Shown: positions 38,239 through 48,753, counted from the first letter of the stretch. The stretch is DNA of 64,000 nucleotides from Chitinophaga sp. (GCF_019236475.1 NZ_JAFAIX010000013.1:744001-808000); one strand, 5' to 3'. Made by a program: numbers and translations. The notes: a model not told the origin generated them from the sequence alone.

Positions 38239-38532
38239 ATGGACCAGCTCATTCCAGTAAACATTGTCGTGGCGGACCGCTCTTACCGGATCAAGATAAA
38301 ACCGGAAGAGGAAGAAGAGGTACGTCGCATTATGAAAGAAGTGAATGAGAAAATAGTTGATTTCAAGGCCTCTTACGCAGGGAAAGACCTTCAAGATTAC
38401 ATCGCGATGGCCCTCATTATGTATGCTACCCACCCCGTAACCAGTGGTGGCAAAGCCCAGGCAATTACTGCCCCATTTTTACAGGAAAAGCTCGAAAAAC
38501 TCGAAGAATTAATCAACCAAGCACTGGGTTAA
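38239..38532 (+). CDS. zapA: Cell division protein ZapA
   Basis: IPVNIVVADRSYRIKIKPEEEEEVRRIMKEVNEKIVDFKASYAGKDLQDYIAMALIMYA. Confidence 0.88.
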   Translation: MDQLIPVNIVVADRSYRIKIKPEEEEEVRRIMKEVNEKIVDFKASYAGKDLQDYIAMALIMYATHPVTSGGKAQAITAPFLQEKLEKLEELINQALG

Positions 38533-38612
38533 CACGTTACGCGTTGTTAAACAATGAATTAGCTAAAATGCTAATAATCACGTATTAAACACGCTTTACT
38601 GCTATTTTTTTG

Positions 38613-38680
38613 TATTTTCGCGGGTCAGTTCTCGCCCTGAAACTGCATGAAGTACAGGGTTTAGAGAATACTACATAAAT
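38613..38680 (+). ncRNA. Candidate structured leader or small RNA between zapA and rny
   Basis: TATTTTCG -7-like box at 38613; stem TTCTC-g-CCCTG...CAGGG-ttta-GAGAA at 38629-38668. Confidence 0.3.
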
Positions 38681-38699
38681 CAAGTTTTAAAGAATTCAT

Positions 38700-40259
38700 A
38701 TGGATGTTACGCTTATAATAACTGCTATAGTAGCGCTAATAATAGGGATTGCGGCAGGAAAAGTGATATTTGCTAAAAATACACAACAGAAAATAGACGA
38801 CGCTGAACAGCAGGCCAAAAAAATCATCGCCGATGCACAGACTACCGGCGAGAACATGAAAAAGGACAGACTGCTCGAAGCGAAAGAAAAATACCTGCAA
38901 ATGAAGAGCGAGCACGAAAAGGAAGTGCTCCAACGCAATCAAAAACTCGTTGACTCTGAAAACCGTATCAAACAAAAGGAACAGAGTCTTAACCAGAAAA
39001 ATGAACAGGTTCAGAAACAAATCAATGAAAATGACGCGATTAAAGAGACGCTGAACCGTCAAATGGAACTGGTAACCATCAAACGTACGGAACTGGAAAA
39101 GCACCAGGAAGAACATATCCGTCGTCTTGAAAAAGTGGCCGGCCTCACTGCTGAAGAAGCTAAACACCAACTGGTGGAAAGCCTGAAAGAAGAAGCCCGC
39201 TCCCAAGCCCTGGCTCATATCCAGGAAATCATCGAAGACGCTAAAACAAAAGCGAACAAAGAAGCTAAGAAAATCATCATCCAGTCTATCCAGCGTACTG
39301 CTGCTGAACAGACTATCGAGAATACCATCACCGTATTCACCCTCGAAAGCGACGAAATCAAAGGCCAAATCATCGGTCGTGAAGGCCGTAATATCCGTGC
39401 CATCGAAGCCGCTACTGGTGTAGATCTGATCGTAGATGATACTCCTGAAGCTATCGTACTCTCTTCCTTCGACCCACTGCGTCGTGAAATCGCACGTCTG
39501 TCCCTGCAACGCCTCGTTCAGGACGGTCGTATCCACCCTGCACGTATCGAAGAAGTAGTAGAAAAAACTAAGAAACAACTGGAAGAACAGGTAATGGATA
39601 TCGGTGAAAGAACCGTTATCGAACTGGGTATCCATGGTCTGCATAAAGAACTCGTTCGCCTGGTAGGTAAAATGCGTTTCCGCTCTTCCTACGGTCAGAA
39701 CCTGCTCATGCACTCTAAAGAAACAGCTAACCTCTGCGCTGTAATGGCAGCAGAACTGGGCCTCAACCCTAAATTAGCTAAACGTGCCGGTCTCCTCCAC
39801 GATATCGGTAAAGTACCAGACGAAGAAACTGAACTGAGCCACGCCCTCCTCGGCGCCAAACTGGCGGAGAAATATGGTGAACACGCTGCGGTAGTAAATG
39901 CTATCGGCGCTCACCACGACGAGATGGAAATGCAGTATGTGATCTCTCCTATCGTTCAGGCCTGTGATGCTATCTCCGGTGCCCGCCCAGGCGCTCGCCG
40001 CGAAATCATGCAAAGCTACCTGCAACGTATTAAAGACCTGGAAAACCTGGCCCTCTCCCATGAAGGTGTGGAAAAAGCCTACGCTATCCAGGCAGGTCGT
40101 GAACTGCGCGTAATCGTGGAAAGTGATAAAGTTTCCGATAACGACGCTGATCGCCTCTCTTTCGAAATTGCAAACAAAATCCAGACAGAGATGCAGTATC
40201 CGGGCCAAATCAAAGTAACCGTTATCCGCGAAAAACGCGCGGTAAACGTTGCCCGTTAG
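38700..40259 (+). CDS. rny: Ribonuclease Y
   Basis: N-terminal TM, long coiled coil, KH domain ([33 protein letters not shown]), HD domain ([13 protein letters not shown]). Confidence 0.97.
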   Translation: MDVTLIITAIVALIIGIAAGKVIFAKNTQQKIDDAEQQAKKIIADAQTTGENMKKDRLLEAKEKYLQMKSEHEKEVLQRNQKLVDSENRIKQKEQSLNQKNEQVQKQINENDAIKETLNRQMELVTIKRTELEKHQEEHIRRLEKVAGLTAEEAKHQLVESLKEEARSQALAHIQEIIEDAKTKANKEAKKIIIQSIQRTAAEQTIENTITVFTLESDEIKGQIIGREGRNIRAIEAATGVDLIVDDTPEAIVLSSFDPLRREIARLSLQRLVQDGRIHPARIEEVVEKTKKQLEEQVMDIGERTVIELGIHGLHKELVRLVGKMRFRSSYGQNLLMHSKETANLCAVMAAELGLNPKLAKRAGLLHDIGKVPDEETELSHALLGAKLAEKYGEHAAVVNAIGAHHDEMEMQYVISPIVQACDAISGARPGARREIMQSYLQRIKDLENLALSHEGVEKAYAIQAGRELRVIVESDKVSDNDADRLSFEIANKIQTEMQYPGQIKVTVIREKRAVNVAR

Positions 40260-40304
40260 TTCATATAAGAAATTTAGAAAAAAAGAATTTACATTTTATA
40301 TTGG

Positions 40305-40336
40305 GTCCTTCGGCTAATCACCGAAGGACTTTTTTT
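40305..40336 (+). terminator. Terminator downstream of rny
   Basis: GTCCTTCGG-ctaatca-CCGAAGGAC-TTTTTTT. Confidence 0.85.
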
Positions 40337-40366
40337 ATTCCTGAAACGTAAAATGTAAATTTCGTT

Positions 40367-40984
40367 ATGACAAAACCCTTGTTTAAGCTCATCCTGGGAG
40401 CCTGCATCCTCCTAGGCGCCAGCCAAACATTCGCACAGAAAAAAGCCATCTCCTTGTTCAATGGAAAAAACCTTGACGGCTGGAAAGTGTATGGTACCGA
40501 AAAATGGTATGTGGATAACGGTGAACTGGTTTGCGAAAGCGGCCCAGACAAAGAATACGGATATCTCGGTACGGATAAGGATTTCAAGAATTTCGAGCTG
40601 ACCGTTGTGTTCAAACAGGAAGCCAATGGTAACAGCGGCGTGTTCTTCCACTCTTCCCTGGAAGGCACCAAAATCACGGGCTGGCAGGCAGAAGTAGCGC
40701 CTCCTAACCAACATACTGGCGGTATTTATGAATCCTATGGCCGCGGATGGCTCATCAAGCCAGATCAGGAAAAAGAACAATACCTGAAAATGGGGGAATG
40801 GAATACCATGAAAGTCCGTGTGGTGGGCGACAGCGTTACTACCTGGCTGAATGGTCATGAAATGATCCAATTGAAAGATCAAAAAATCGGCGCCGCCAAT
40901 GGCCAGATTGCATTACAGATTCACTCAGGTGGAGGCATTAAGGTAAGATGGAAAAGCGTTAAATTGGTACCATTGAAATCATAA
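40367..40984 (+). CDS. DUF1080 domain-containing secreted protein (3-keto-disaccharide hydrolase-like)
   Basis: ISLFNGKNLDGWKVYGTEKWYVDNGELVCESG...FFHSSLEGTKITGWQAEVAPPNQHTGGIYE. Confidence 0.9.
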   Translation: MTKPLFKLILGACILLGASQTFAQKKAISLFNGKNLDGWKVYGTEKWYVDNGELVCESGPDKEYGYLGTDKDFKNFELTVVFKQEANGNSGVFFHSSLEGTKITGWQAEVAPPNQHTGGIYESYGRGWLIKPDQEKEQYLKMGEWNTMKVRVVGDSVTTWLNGHEMIQLKDQKIGAANGQIALQIHSGGGIKVRWKSVKLVPLKS

Positions 40985-41772
40985 TGACTTACCAAGATAA
41001 AGTTATACTCATTACAGGCGCCAGCTCCGGAATTGGTCGGGAGCTGGCGCTGTTGCTTGCAAAGGAAAAAGCGCGACTCATACTCGTAGCGCGCAATGCA
41101 GACCGATTACTGGCTGTCTCCCAACAATGTCTCCAACATACGCCTCATTGCGAAACCCTTATCATGGACGTTACGGATGAACAAGCAGTAAACTTTGGTG
41201 CCGCTGCTGCCCTACGCATTTTCGGCCATATAGATGTATTAGTCAATAACGCCGGCGTCACCCAACGATCCAAGCTAATTGATACATCTGTATCGGCAGT
41301 TCGACAACTGATGGAGGTTAATTTCTTCGGACCCGTTATGCTGACAAAAGCCCTGCTGCCTCATTTCCAGGAGCGTGGGCAAGGACAGATCGTAGTGGTG
41401 AGTAGTATGGCTGGATTGTTTGGATACCCTTGGCGTTCTGGCTACAATGCCGCCAAACATGCCCTGAATGGCTATTTTGAAACGCTGCAAACGGAACAGC
41501 CTATCCCGGAATTATATACGACCATCGTTTGCCCAGGACGTATACATACGCCTATCACTTTTTCTGCTATCACGGCGGATGGCCAGCCTTTCGGGAAAAT
41601 GGACCCCGGTCAGGAGCATGGCATTCCGGTGGAAGTATGCGCCCGTAAGATCCTCTCCGCTATGCGCCGACGTAAAAAACTGGTGAAAATTGCCAGGATG
41701 GAAAAGGTGCTCTTGTGGATAAAAAGATATTTTCCCCCACTCTTTTATGTGATTGCCCGGAAAGGGAATTAA
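40984..41772 (+). CDS. SDR family oxidoreductase
   Basis: VILITGASSGIGRELALLLAKEKARLILVAR, NNAG, YNAAKHALNGYFE. Confidence 0.93.
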   Translation: MTYQDKVILITGASSGIGRELALLLAKEKARLILVARNADRLLAVSQQCLQHTPHCETLIMDVTDEQAVNFGAAAALRIFGHIDVLVNNAGVTQRSKLIDTSVSAVRQLMEVNFFGPVMLTKALLPHFQERGQGQIVVVSSMAGLFGYPWRSGYNAAKHALNGYFETLQTEQPIPELYTTIVCPGRIHTPITFSAITADGQPFGKMDPGQEHGIPVEVCARKILSAMRRRKKLVKIARMEKVLLWIKRYFPPLFYVIARKGN

Positions 41773-41793
41773 CTTGCAGCAGATTTTCGAATT

Positions 41794-42411
41794 ATGCAAG
41801 CAACTAATACCCTCGTTGAAACTGCCAGTCTGCAGCAATTGCTGCAACAGGATCCCCTGTTCGTGTTCGCGCTGGCATCTGAATGTACTCATGAATTTGA
41901 CCACGCCGACAAACTGTTTATAGGGATAGGAAAGGTCAATGCCGCCTATCATCTCACTAAAAAAATTGCAGAAAAACGTCCTAAACTTATTATTAACCTG
42001 GGTTCTGCCGGTAGCAATGAGTTTGAGAGAGGTACAGTAGTATGCTGCACCCGCTTTATCCAACGGGATATGGATGTGCGTCCACTGGGGTTTGCGAAGT
42101 ATGAAACGCCGTTATCCGGACAGGCCCCCCTGTTGGAATATGGCATCCAAGCACCAGGGTTACCGATGGGTACCTGCGGAACTGGCGACAGCTTTGAAAT
42201 AGGCCATGTGACGGATGATTACAATGTCATTGATATGGAAGCTTATCCACTGGCTTGGATCGCGCAACAGGAAAATATTCCTTTCCTCAGCTTGAAATAT
42301 ATTTCTGATGGGGCCGATGGAAAAGCAGCAGAAGATTGGCAGATAGCCGTTCATCTGGCAGCAGCGGCACTGAAGGAAGTGATTGTAAGATTAGGGGGAG
42401 ACACGCAGTAA
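41794..42411 (+). CDS. Nucleosidase (MTA/SAH nucleosidase-like phosphorylase superfamily)
   Basis: LFIGIGKVNAAYHLTKKIAEKRPKLIINLGSAGS; DYNVIDMEAYPLAWIAQQENIPFLSLKYISDGAD. Confidence 0.85.
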   Translation: MQATNTLVETASLQQLLQQDPLFVFALASECTHEFDHADKLFIGIGKVNAAYHLTKKIAEKRPKLIINLGSAGSNEFERGTVVCCTRFIQRDMDVRPLGFAKYETPLSGQAPLLEYGIQAPGLPMGTCGTGDSFEIGHVTDDYNVIDMEAYPLAWIAQQENIPFLSLKYISDGADGKAAEDWQIAVHLAAAALKEVIVRLGGDTQ

Positions 42412-42435
42412 TCCAGTAGGAACAGCTTAAAAATA

Positions 42436-42472
42436 TAAAAGCCCGACATTCAGGATGTCGGGCTTATTTTTT
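42436..42472. terminator. Bidirectional terminator between convergent genes
   Basis: AAGCCCGACAT-tcagg-ATGTCGGGCTT. Confidence 0.8.
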
Positions 42473-42492
42473 GGCCTAATAGGCAATGTGTT

Positions 42493-43548
42493 TTATTTCT
42501 TTTCAGGATGGTCTTCGTCGTTTTCCGACTCGTCATCTTCATCGTCCTCGTCTTCTTCCTCATCATCTTCTTCATCTTCATCTTCCTCATCATCTTCATC
42601 ATCCTCATCTTCGTCGTCTTCTTCTTCCGCTTCATGATCTTGTTCATCTCCGCTACGGGCGTCATCGGGTTCTGCATCTTCATCTTCCGCGGCGCCGCTG
42701 CGATCTTCCTGTTCGGCTTGATCTTGCAGGAAAGTTTCGAAATGGATGATTTCATCGTCTGGTTCTGCTTCTTCGTCTTCGGAGGCAGGAACGTTCGGAT
42801 CTGATTCATCTTCCATCATAGTAAAATCAGTGGCATTGGGGCTGGTAAGGTGATCCAGTTGATGGTCTGGGTCCAGGAGTTCTCCATCTTCGGAAACCAT
42901 CATGGCATGGCCTTCAGGGCCAGTTTGGTCGCCTTTGGCATGTTCTCCCCGTCCGATGGTGGCTGTTTCGTCATTAATGAGAGTAGGCTGTACCATTTCC
43001 TCATCAAAGAGTTCTTTCAGTTTAGGTAAATCTGCTGGAGAATTGATACCGAAATAATCCATAAAGGAACGGGAAACAGAATACAGCAGCGGTTTGCCCG
43101 GCAGTTCTTCACTACGGCCACTGATGATGATTAATTCTTTTTCCAGGAGTTTCTGAATGGAATAATCGGTACTTACACCGCGTATGTATTCAATTTCGCC
43201 TTTAGAAATAGGCTGACGATAAGCAATGATAGCCAGTGTTTCCAGTGCGGCAGTGGACAAGCGTTTGAGAAACTTGTCGCCATTCAACTGGGCAACGGTT
43301 TGGTAATAGTCTTTCTTGGTAAGGAATTGGAATCCGCCTCCACTACTTCTCACTTCAAAAGCATAGAATTCGGAGCTATACTTTTCTTTAATGGCTTCAA
43401 TGGCAGCTTCCACCTGATCGAGTGTGGCTCGATCTTCGAGGAAAGCCAGGGCATTGTTTAATAAATCCAGGATTTCCAACATGGGCAGAGGCCTATCGGC
43501 AGCAAAAATAAGTGCTTCCACATGTGGAATGATCTGAGATATCTCCAT
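42493..43548 (-). CDS. scpB: Segregation and condensation protein B with long acidic C-terminal tail
   Basis: LSTAALETLAIIAYRQPISKGEIEYIRGVSTDYSIQKLLEKELIIISGRSEELPGKPLLYSVSRSFMDYFGINS; tail of D/E repeats. Confidence 0.94.
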   Translation of the reverse strand: MEISQIIPHVEALIFAADRPLPMLEILDLLNNALAFLEDRATLDQVEAAIEAIKEKYSSEFYAFEVRSSGGGFQFLTKKDYYQTVAQLNGDKFLKRLSTAALETLAIIAYRQPISKGEIEYIRGVSTDYSIQKLLEKELIIISGRSEELPGKPLLYSVSRSFMDYFGINSPADLPKLKELFDEEMVQPTLINDETATIGRGEHAKGDQTGPEGHAMMVSEDGELLDPDHQLDHLTSPNATDFTMMEDESDPNVPASEDEEAEPDDEIIHFETFLQDQAEQEDRSGAAEDEDAEPDDARSGDEQDHEAEEEDDEDEDDEDDEEDEDEEDDEEEDEDDEDDESENDEDHPEKK

Positions 43549-43576
43549 AAAATAATAGTGGTAATGGCGGATTTAC

Positions 43577-43612
43577 AAAAAAGGTCAAAGACCGAAAATA
43601 CAGTCTTTGACC
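43577..43612 (-). terminator. Terminator downstream of atpG
   Basis: GGTCAAAGAC...GTCTTTGACC with A-run upstream (T-run on minus strand). Confidence 0.7.
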
Positions 43613-43671
43613 CTATTCTGAAAATATTATTATTCAGTTGTTGACTAGGTGTGAATAACCTGAAATAGTTA

Positions 43672-44556
43672 TCAACCAGCGAGTGCAGCGGCGCCACTAA
43701 CGATCTCAGTGAGCTCGGTGGTGATGGCAGCCTGACGTGCGCGGTTGTAAGAGATTTTCAAGTTACGCAGCAATTCAGAAGCATTTTCTGTTGCTTTATC
43801 CATCGCGGTCATACGTGCACCATGCTCGGATGCATGAGAATCCAGGATTGCTTTAAAGAACTGAGTATTCAGAATTTTAGGCATCAATTCAGCGATCAGT
43901 ACATCTTTCTGAGGCTCATAGATGAAATCAGCTTTCAGGCTTTTTTCATCTTGGTTTTCCACTTTCGCGATTGGGAGGAACTGTTCTGCTACAAAATCCT
44001 GCATCGCGGCGTTTTTGAACTGGCTGTAGATGATTTCTACTGCGTCATAGGTACCATCAATAAAACCTTCCATCGCAGCACCAGCAGCTTCTTTCACATG
44101 ATCAAAGGTAAGATTACCGAACATGTTCCAGAACTTGTCATTTACTTTATAACCGTTGTTCACAAAGTGCTCATAACCTTTCTTACCGACAGGCATGATT
44201 TCAACATTTCCCTTCTCAAATTGTTCAGCATATTTATCGCGGATAACGCGTTTTGCCGCTTTGATCAGGTTAGAGTTGAAAGCGCCGCACAGCCCTCTGT
44301 CAGAAGTGATTACCACGATCAGTACTTTTTCAATCTCACGTTGAGCAGCCAGTGGTGTATCGATATTGCCTTCGCTGTTGGAAACAATATTCTGCAACAT
44401 ATCCTGCAGTTTCAGCGCGTAAGGACGCATCAACGTAATGGCATCCTGTGCACGTTTCAACTTAGCAGCACTCACCATTTTCATGGCTTTCGTGATCTGC
44501 TGACCAGATTGAATAGATTTGATTCGGTTACGAACTTCTTTAAGCTGTCCGGACAT
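43672..44556 (-). CDS. atpG: F0F1 ATP synthase gamma subunit
   Basis: LKEVRNRIKSIQSGQQITKAMKMVSAAKLKRAQ; ITSDRGLCGAFNSNLIK; YNRARQAAITTELTEIVSGAAAL. Confidence 0.97.
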   Translation of the reverse strand: MSGQLKEVRNRIKSIQSGQQITKAMKMVSAAKLKRAQDAITLMRPYALKLQDMLQNIVSNSEGNIDTPLAAQREIEKVLIVVITSDRGLCGAFNSNLIKAAKRVIRDKYAEQFEKGNVEIMPVGKKGYEHFVNNGYKVNDKFWNMFGNLTFDHVKEAAGAAMEGFIDGTYDAVEIIYSQFKNAAMQDFVAEQFLPIAKVENQDEKSLKADFIYEPQKDVLIAELMPKILNTQFFKAILDSHASEHGARMTAMDKATENASELLRNLKISYNRARQAAITTELTEIVSGAAALAG

Positions 44557-44721
44557 ATATTTAAAATCGATTACGAATTACAAAAGATGTAAAACCCGAG
44601 GTTTGACCCTTGAATTTGGCTGCAAAGGTAAGCATTGCCAGATTAATTTGAAAATCCGTAATGAGATTATTTCTAATTAATTTATGCCTATGGGTATCAG
44701 TAATTTACAAATACCAAAACA

Positions 44722-45303
44722 TTACAGTGTGATAGTAGTGCCCAGTACCTTTAAAAATTCCGCTATCCATTGAGGATGAGCAGGCCAAGCTGGAGAAGTC
44801 ACTAATTTACCGTCTACCACGGCTTCTGTAACATTCACGGTGACATACTCTCCACCCGCAGCGGTCACTTCTGGTGCCACTGCCGGATATGCCGTCAGTT
44901 TACGTCCTCGCACCACATCTGCGGCCGTTAATATCTGAATACCGTGACATACCGCGGCCACTGGCTTATCGTTGGCAAAGAAATGCTTTACCACTTCCAA
45001 TACCTGCTTATTTAAGCGCAGATATTCGGGCGCACGGCCGCCAGCAATCACCAAGGCATCATAATCCGCCGCCTTGACATCGTTAAAGGCCGCATTCAAC
45101 ACAAATCCATGGCCTGGCTTCTCGCTGTAAGTCTGATCTCCTTCAAAATCATGTATCGCTGTCTTAATCTTATCCCCTGCTTTCTTATCCGGACAAACAG
45201 CATGCACCTCATGCCCAATCATCTGGAGCATCTGGAAGGGTACCATTGTTTCATAATCTTCTGCGTAATCGCCGGTGAGCAGCAGTATTTTCTTTTGTGC
45301 CAT
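44722..45303 (-). CDS. DJ-1/PfpI family protein
   Basis: [46 protein letters not shown]. Confidence 0.93.
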   Translation of the reverse strand: MAQKKILLLTGDYAEDYETMVPFQMLQMIGHEVHAVCPDKKAGDKIKTAIHDFEGDQTYSEKPGHGFVLNAAFNDVKAADYDALVIAGGRAPEYLRLNKQVLEVVKHFFANDKPVAAVCHGIQILTAADVVRGRKLTAYPAVAPEVTAAGGEYVTVNVTEAVVDGKLVTSPAWPAHPQWIAEFLKVLGTTITL

Positions 45304-45477
45304 GGATTAATGGTTTAAAATTGAGTAATTAAAAACGCTTCTGAAGATAAGGAATTTCAGTTAGCCACTTTTCCTTCTATCCAAAGAATTAACAACTTCA
45401 TAAAAATCATCCATGCAATCGGTTGTAAAAGTGAAATGTATTTCCTATTTTGGACACCACTTATTTCCGGTTTAGTT

Positions 45478-46854
45478 ATGAAAAAATTACTACTTGTATG
45501 TGGCGGTGTGCTCCTCATGTCCGGCGCACTGCTGGCCCAGAAGGCCGACAAATCAGGATGGCAGGACCTTTTCAATGGGAAAGACCTGAAAGGCTGGAAA
45601 CAGCTAGGCGGTAAGGCTATCTATACCGCGCAAAACGGGGAAATCGTTGGTACTACAGTGATCAATACCCCTAACTCTTTCCTCGCCACAGATAAAGACT
45701 ATGGTGATTTTATCCTTGAACTGGAATTCAGACTGGAAAAGGATTTTAACTCCGGTATTCAATTCCGTAGCCAAAGTCGTGATGATTACCAGAATGGTCG
45801 CGTATTCGGCTACCAGATGGAAATAGATCCGTCAGACCGTAAATGGAGCGGTGGTATTTATGAAGAAGGTCGCAGAGGATGGCAATATCCAATGGAATTG
45901 AATACTGCCGGACAAAACGCTTTCAAAAAAGATGGCTGGAATAAATATCGTATTGAATGTAGAGGTAATGAGATGCGTACTTGGGTGAATGGCGTACCTA
46001 CTGCTCACCTAATAGACACGGCTTTACCAAAGGGTTTCATTGCCTTGCAGGTGCACGGCATTGGCAAAAATGAGGCAGATGCCAATAAGAGTATCCACTG
46101 GCGTAATCTGCGCATCATAGAAAATCCTAAGGCTTCCCAATATTCTCCTTACGATAACATCTACGTGGTGAATAATGTGGTGAATACCGTTTCTGGACAA
46201 CAGAAAAAGAATGGTTTTCAATTACTTTGGGATGGTAAAACCAACAAAGGCTGGAGAGGTTACAATATGAAAACCTTCCCTGATAAAGGTTGGACTTATA
46301 ACGATGGTACCATGACGATCCATCATAGCGATGGTAATGAAGAAGGTAGTGGGGGAGACATCGTTACGGATAAGGAATACGGCGCTTTTGAAATGGAATT
46401 CGAGTTCAAACTTACCAAGGGTGCCAATTCCGGCGTAAAATATTTCGTAAAAGAGTCATATGACACGAAAGGTAAATCCGCAATCGGTTTGGAGTACCAA
46501 GTACTGGACGATGAAGTTCACCCGGATGCTAAACTCGGAAGAGATGGAAACCGCACACTGGCTTCACTTTATGACCTGATTGCAAGAAAACAGGAAAAAC
46601 GTGCCATATTACCCATTGGAGAATGGAACAAAGGTCGTATTATTGTGTATCCAAATAACCACGTAGAACACTGGCTGAATGGTTTTAAAGTGTTGGAATA
46701 CGAAAGAGGTTCTCAAGCCTTCAAAGATCTCGTGGCTATCAGCAAATATAAAAACTGGACTAACTTTGGTCTGTGGCCAGAAGGTCACATTCTCCTCCAG
46801 GATCACGGTAATGAAGTGTCTTTCAGGAGTTTAAGACTTAAAGTACTCAAATAA
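45478..46854 (+). CDS. Secreted protein with two tandem DUF1080 domains
   Basis: DLFNGKDLKGWKQLGGKA... and LLWDGKTNKGWRGYNMKTFPDKGWTYNDGTMTI; signal peptide MKKLLLVCGGVLLMSGALLAQ. Confidence 0.92.
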   Translation: MKKLLLVCGGVLLMSGALLAQKADKSGWQDLFNGKDLKGWKQLGGKAIYTAQNGEIVGTTVINTPNSFLATDKDYGDFILELEFRLEKDFNSGIQFRSQSRDDYQNGRVFGYQMEIDPSDRKWSGGIYEEGRRGWQYPMELNTAGQNAFKKDGWNKYRIECRGNEMRTWVNGVPTAHLIDTALPKGFIALQVHGIGKNEADANKSIHWRNLRIIENPKASQYSPYDNIYVVNNVVNTVSGQQKKNGFQLLWDGKTNKGWRGYNMKTFPDKGWTYNDGTMTIHHSDGNEEGSGGDIVTDKEYGAFEMEFEFKLTKGANSGVKYFVKESYDTKGKSAIGLEYQVLDDEVHPDAKLGRDGNRTLASLYDLIARKQEKRAILPIGEWNKGRIIVYPNNHVEHWLNGFKVLEYERGSQAFKDLVAISKYKNWTNFGLWPEGHILLQDHGNEVSFRSLRLKVLK

Positions 46855-46891
46855 AATATTTTATCTTTTTTTTCATTGTTCACTGTTCTAA

Positions 46892-46927
46892 ATAAGCATT
46901 CCGATTCTTCGGAATGCTTTCTTTTTT
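46892..46927 (+). terminator. Terminator
   Basis: AGCATTCCGA-ttct-TCGGAATGCT followed by T-rich run. Confidence 0.8.
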
Positions 46928-46956
46928 ATTAGATTTATTGTCTCTAAACCTCTCTT

Positions 46957-48732
46957 ATGACGTTATCCAAGTACAAAACCGGCATCGTTGCCCTGGCAAC
47001 CCTATTGGCCGTCTCGTGTAAAAACGGGGGCAACCAACAGGAAACCGCCACTAAACTCCGGGATATTGCCGCCCGTTATTATGACGCCAATATGGCCCTC
47101 AATCCCCTGCAAGCCACCTTTAATGGGGAAAACAAATACAATGGCGAATTGGCCATTGATATCAGCGACTCCTGGAGAGCCTCCACAGACTCCGTTTGTG
47201 TAAAATTCCAGGACGAACTGAAAAGCATTGATACTTCCCTCCTCAGCCCCAACGACCGTATCACCTTTGATATGCTCTCTCGTGAACTGAGTATGACCAG
47301 GGAATCTTTCAAATTTCATGATAACCTGATGCCAGTGCAGCAGTTTACCTGTCTGCCGCTTACCATGGCGCAACTTGGTTCTGGCTCTTCCGCCCAACCC
47401 TTCAAAACATTGGAAGACTACCACAACTTCATGAAGCGTATGCAACGTTTTGCCGAGTGGTCAGACACGGCTATCGCCAACATGAAACGTGGTATCGCTA
47501 CAGGCAATGTGCTGCCTAAAGCCCTGGTGGTAAAAACCCTTCCACAATTGGCCGATCTTGCCAAAAACGATACGACGAATATTTATTTCGCTCCACTGAA
47601 ATCCATTCCAGATTCCATCCCAGCGGCAGATAGATCCAAACTGGCAGCGGATTATAGGTCGGCTGTGGAAACATATATCCTTCCGTCCTATGCTAAGCTG
47701 AAACAGTTCATGGAAACGGAATATTTGCCTAAAGCCCGTACCAGCAGCGGTATTGATAGTCTCCCTGATGGGAAGGCGCTATACAGCTTCTTAATTAAAA
47801 ACTGGACGACTACAGACAAGACGCCAGAAGAAATTTTCGCGCTGGGCGAAAAGGAAGTAGCACGCATCCGTGGGGAAATGGAAGCCGTGAAAACCAGTGT
47901 AGGTTTTAAAGGGGACCTGCCTGCATTCTTTGAATTTGTACGCACTGATAAACAATTCAGAATTTTCAAAACGCCTGCGGAAGTATTGGATTCCTTTAAG
48001 GCGATCGAAAATAAGATTATGCCAGGCGTGCGCAAGATGTATGGTCGTCTCCCTAAAACAAAATTTGAAATCAGACAAACAGAAGCCTTCCGTGCAGCTT
48101 CTGCCTCTGCGGAATATCAAGCAGGATCACCTGATGGCAGCAGACCAGGCGTGTTTTACGTACCTATTCTCGATGCTACCAAATTCAGCTATACAGGGAT
48201 GGAATGCCTGTTCCTGCATGAAGCGATTCCTGGTCACCACTTCCAGTTCTCTTTGCAACAGGAAAATGACTCTCTGCCTAAATTCCGTCGTTTCACTTGG
48301 ATAGGCGCTTATGGCGAAGGTTATGCGCTTTATTGTGAAAGTCTGGGTAAAGAACTGGGACTGTATACGAATCCTTATATGTACTTCGGCCGACTCAGTG
48401 ATGAAATTCATCGCGCTATTCGTTTAGTGGTTGACGTTGGATTGCATAGCAAAGGTTGGACACGTGAACAAGCCATTAAATATATGATGGATAATGAACC
48501 CGTTTCTGAACAGGAAGTAACGGCTGAAATCGAGCGCTACATGGCGATTCCGGGTCAAGCGTTATCTTACAAAATCGGAGAATTAAAGATCCGTGAGTTG
48601 CGCAATAAATACACGTCAGAACTGGGAAATAAATTCTCTTTATCCTCGTTCCACGATGAACTGCTGAAAGATGGTTGTGTGCCGCTTTCCGTATTGGAAC
48701 AGAAAATGGCACGTTGGGCCAAAACATTCTAA
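46957..48732 (+). CDS. DUF885 family protein (putative lipoprotein)
   Basis: FLHEAIPGHHFQFSLQQE...AYGEGYALYCESLGKELGLY; lipobox-like LLAVSC. Confidence 0.92.
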   Translation: MTLSKYKTGIVALATLLAVSCKNGGNQQETATKLRDIAARYYDANMALNPLQATFNGENKYNGELAIDISDSWRASTDSVCVKFQDELKSIDTSLLSPNDRITFDMLSRELSMTRESFKFHDNLMPVQQFTCLPLTMAQLGSGSSAQPFKTLEDYHNFMKRMQRFAEWSDTAIANMKRGIATGNVLPKALVVKTLPQLADLAKNDTTNIYFAPLKSIPDSIPAADRSKLAADYRSAVETYILPSYAKLKQFMETEYLPKARTSSGIDSLPDGKALYSFLIKNWTTTDKTPEEIFALGEKEVARIRGEMEAVKTSVGFKGDLPAFFEFVRTDKQFRIFKTPAEVLDSFKAIENKIMPGVRKMYGRLPKTKFEIRQTEAFRAASASAEYQAGSPDGSRPGVFYVPILDATKFSYTGMECLFLHEAIPGHHFQFSLQQENDSLPKFRRFTWIGAYGEGYALYCESLGKELGLYTNPYMYFGRLSDEIHRAIRLVVDVGLHSKGWTREQAIKYMMDNEPVSEQEVTAEIERYMAIPGQALSYKIGELKIRELRNKYTSELGNKFSLSSFHDELLKDGCVPLSVLEQKMARWAKTF

Positions 48733-48753
48733 AAAGATTTTAACAGATTTTTT

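Noticed and set aside
38736-39713. 325-aa minus-strand ORF
   Set aside because: Fully antisense to rny, which is unmistakable; Phe-rich composition typical of antisense translation of a Glu/Lys-rich coiled coil.
42455-42804. Ser-rich and hydrophobic plus-strand ORFs
   Set aside because: Artefacts of antisense translation of the acidic ScpB tail microsatellite.
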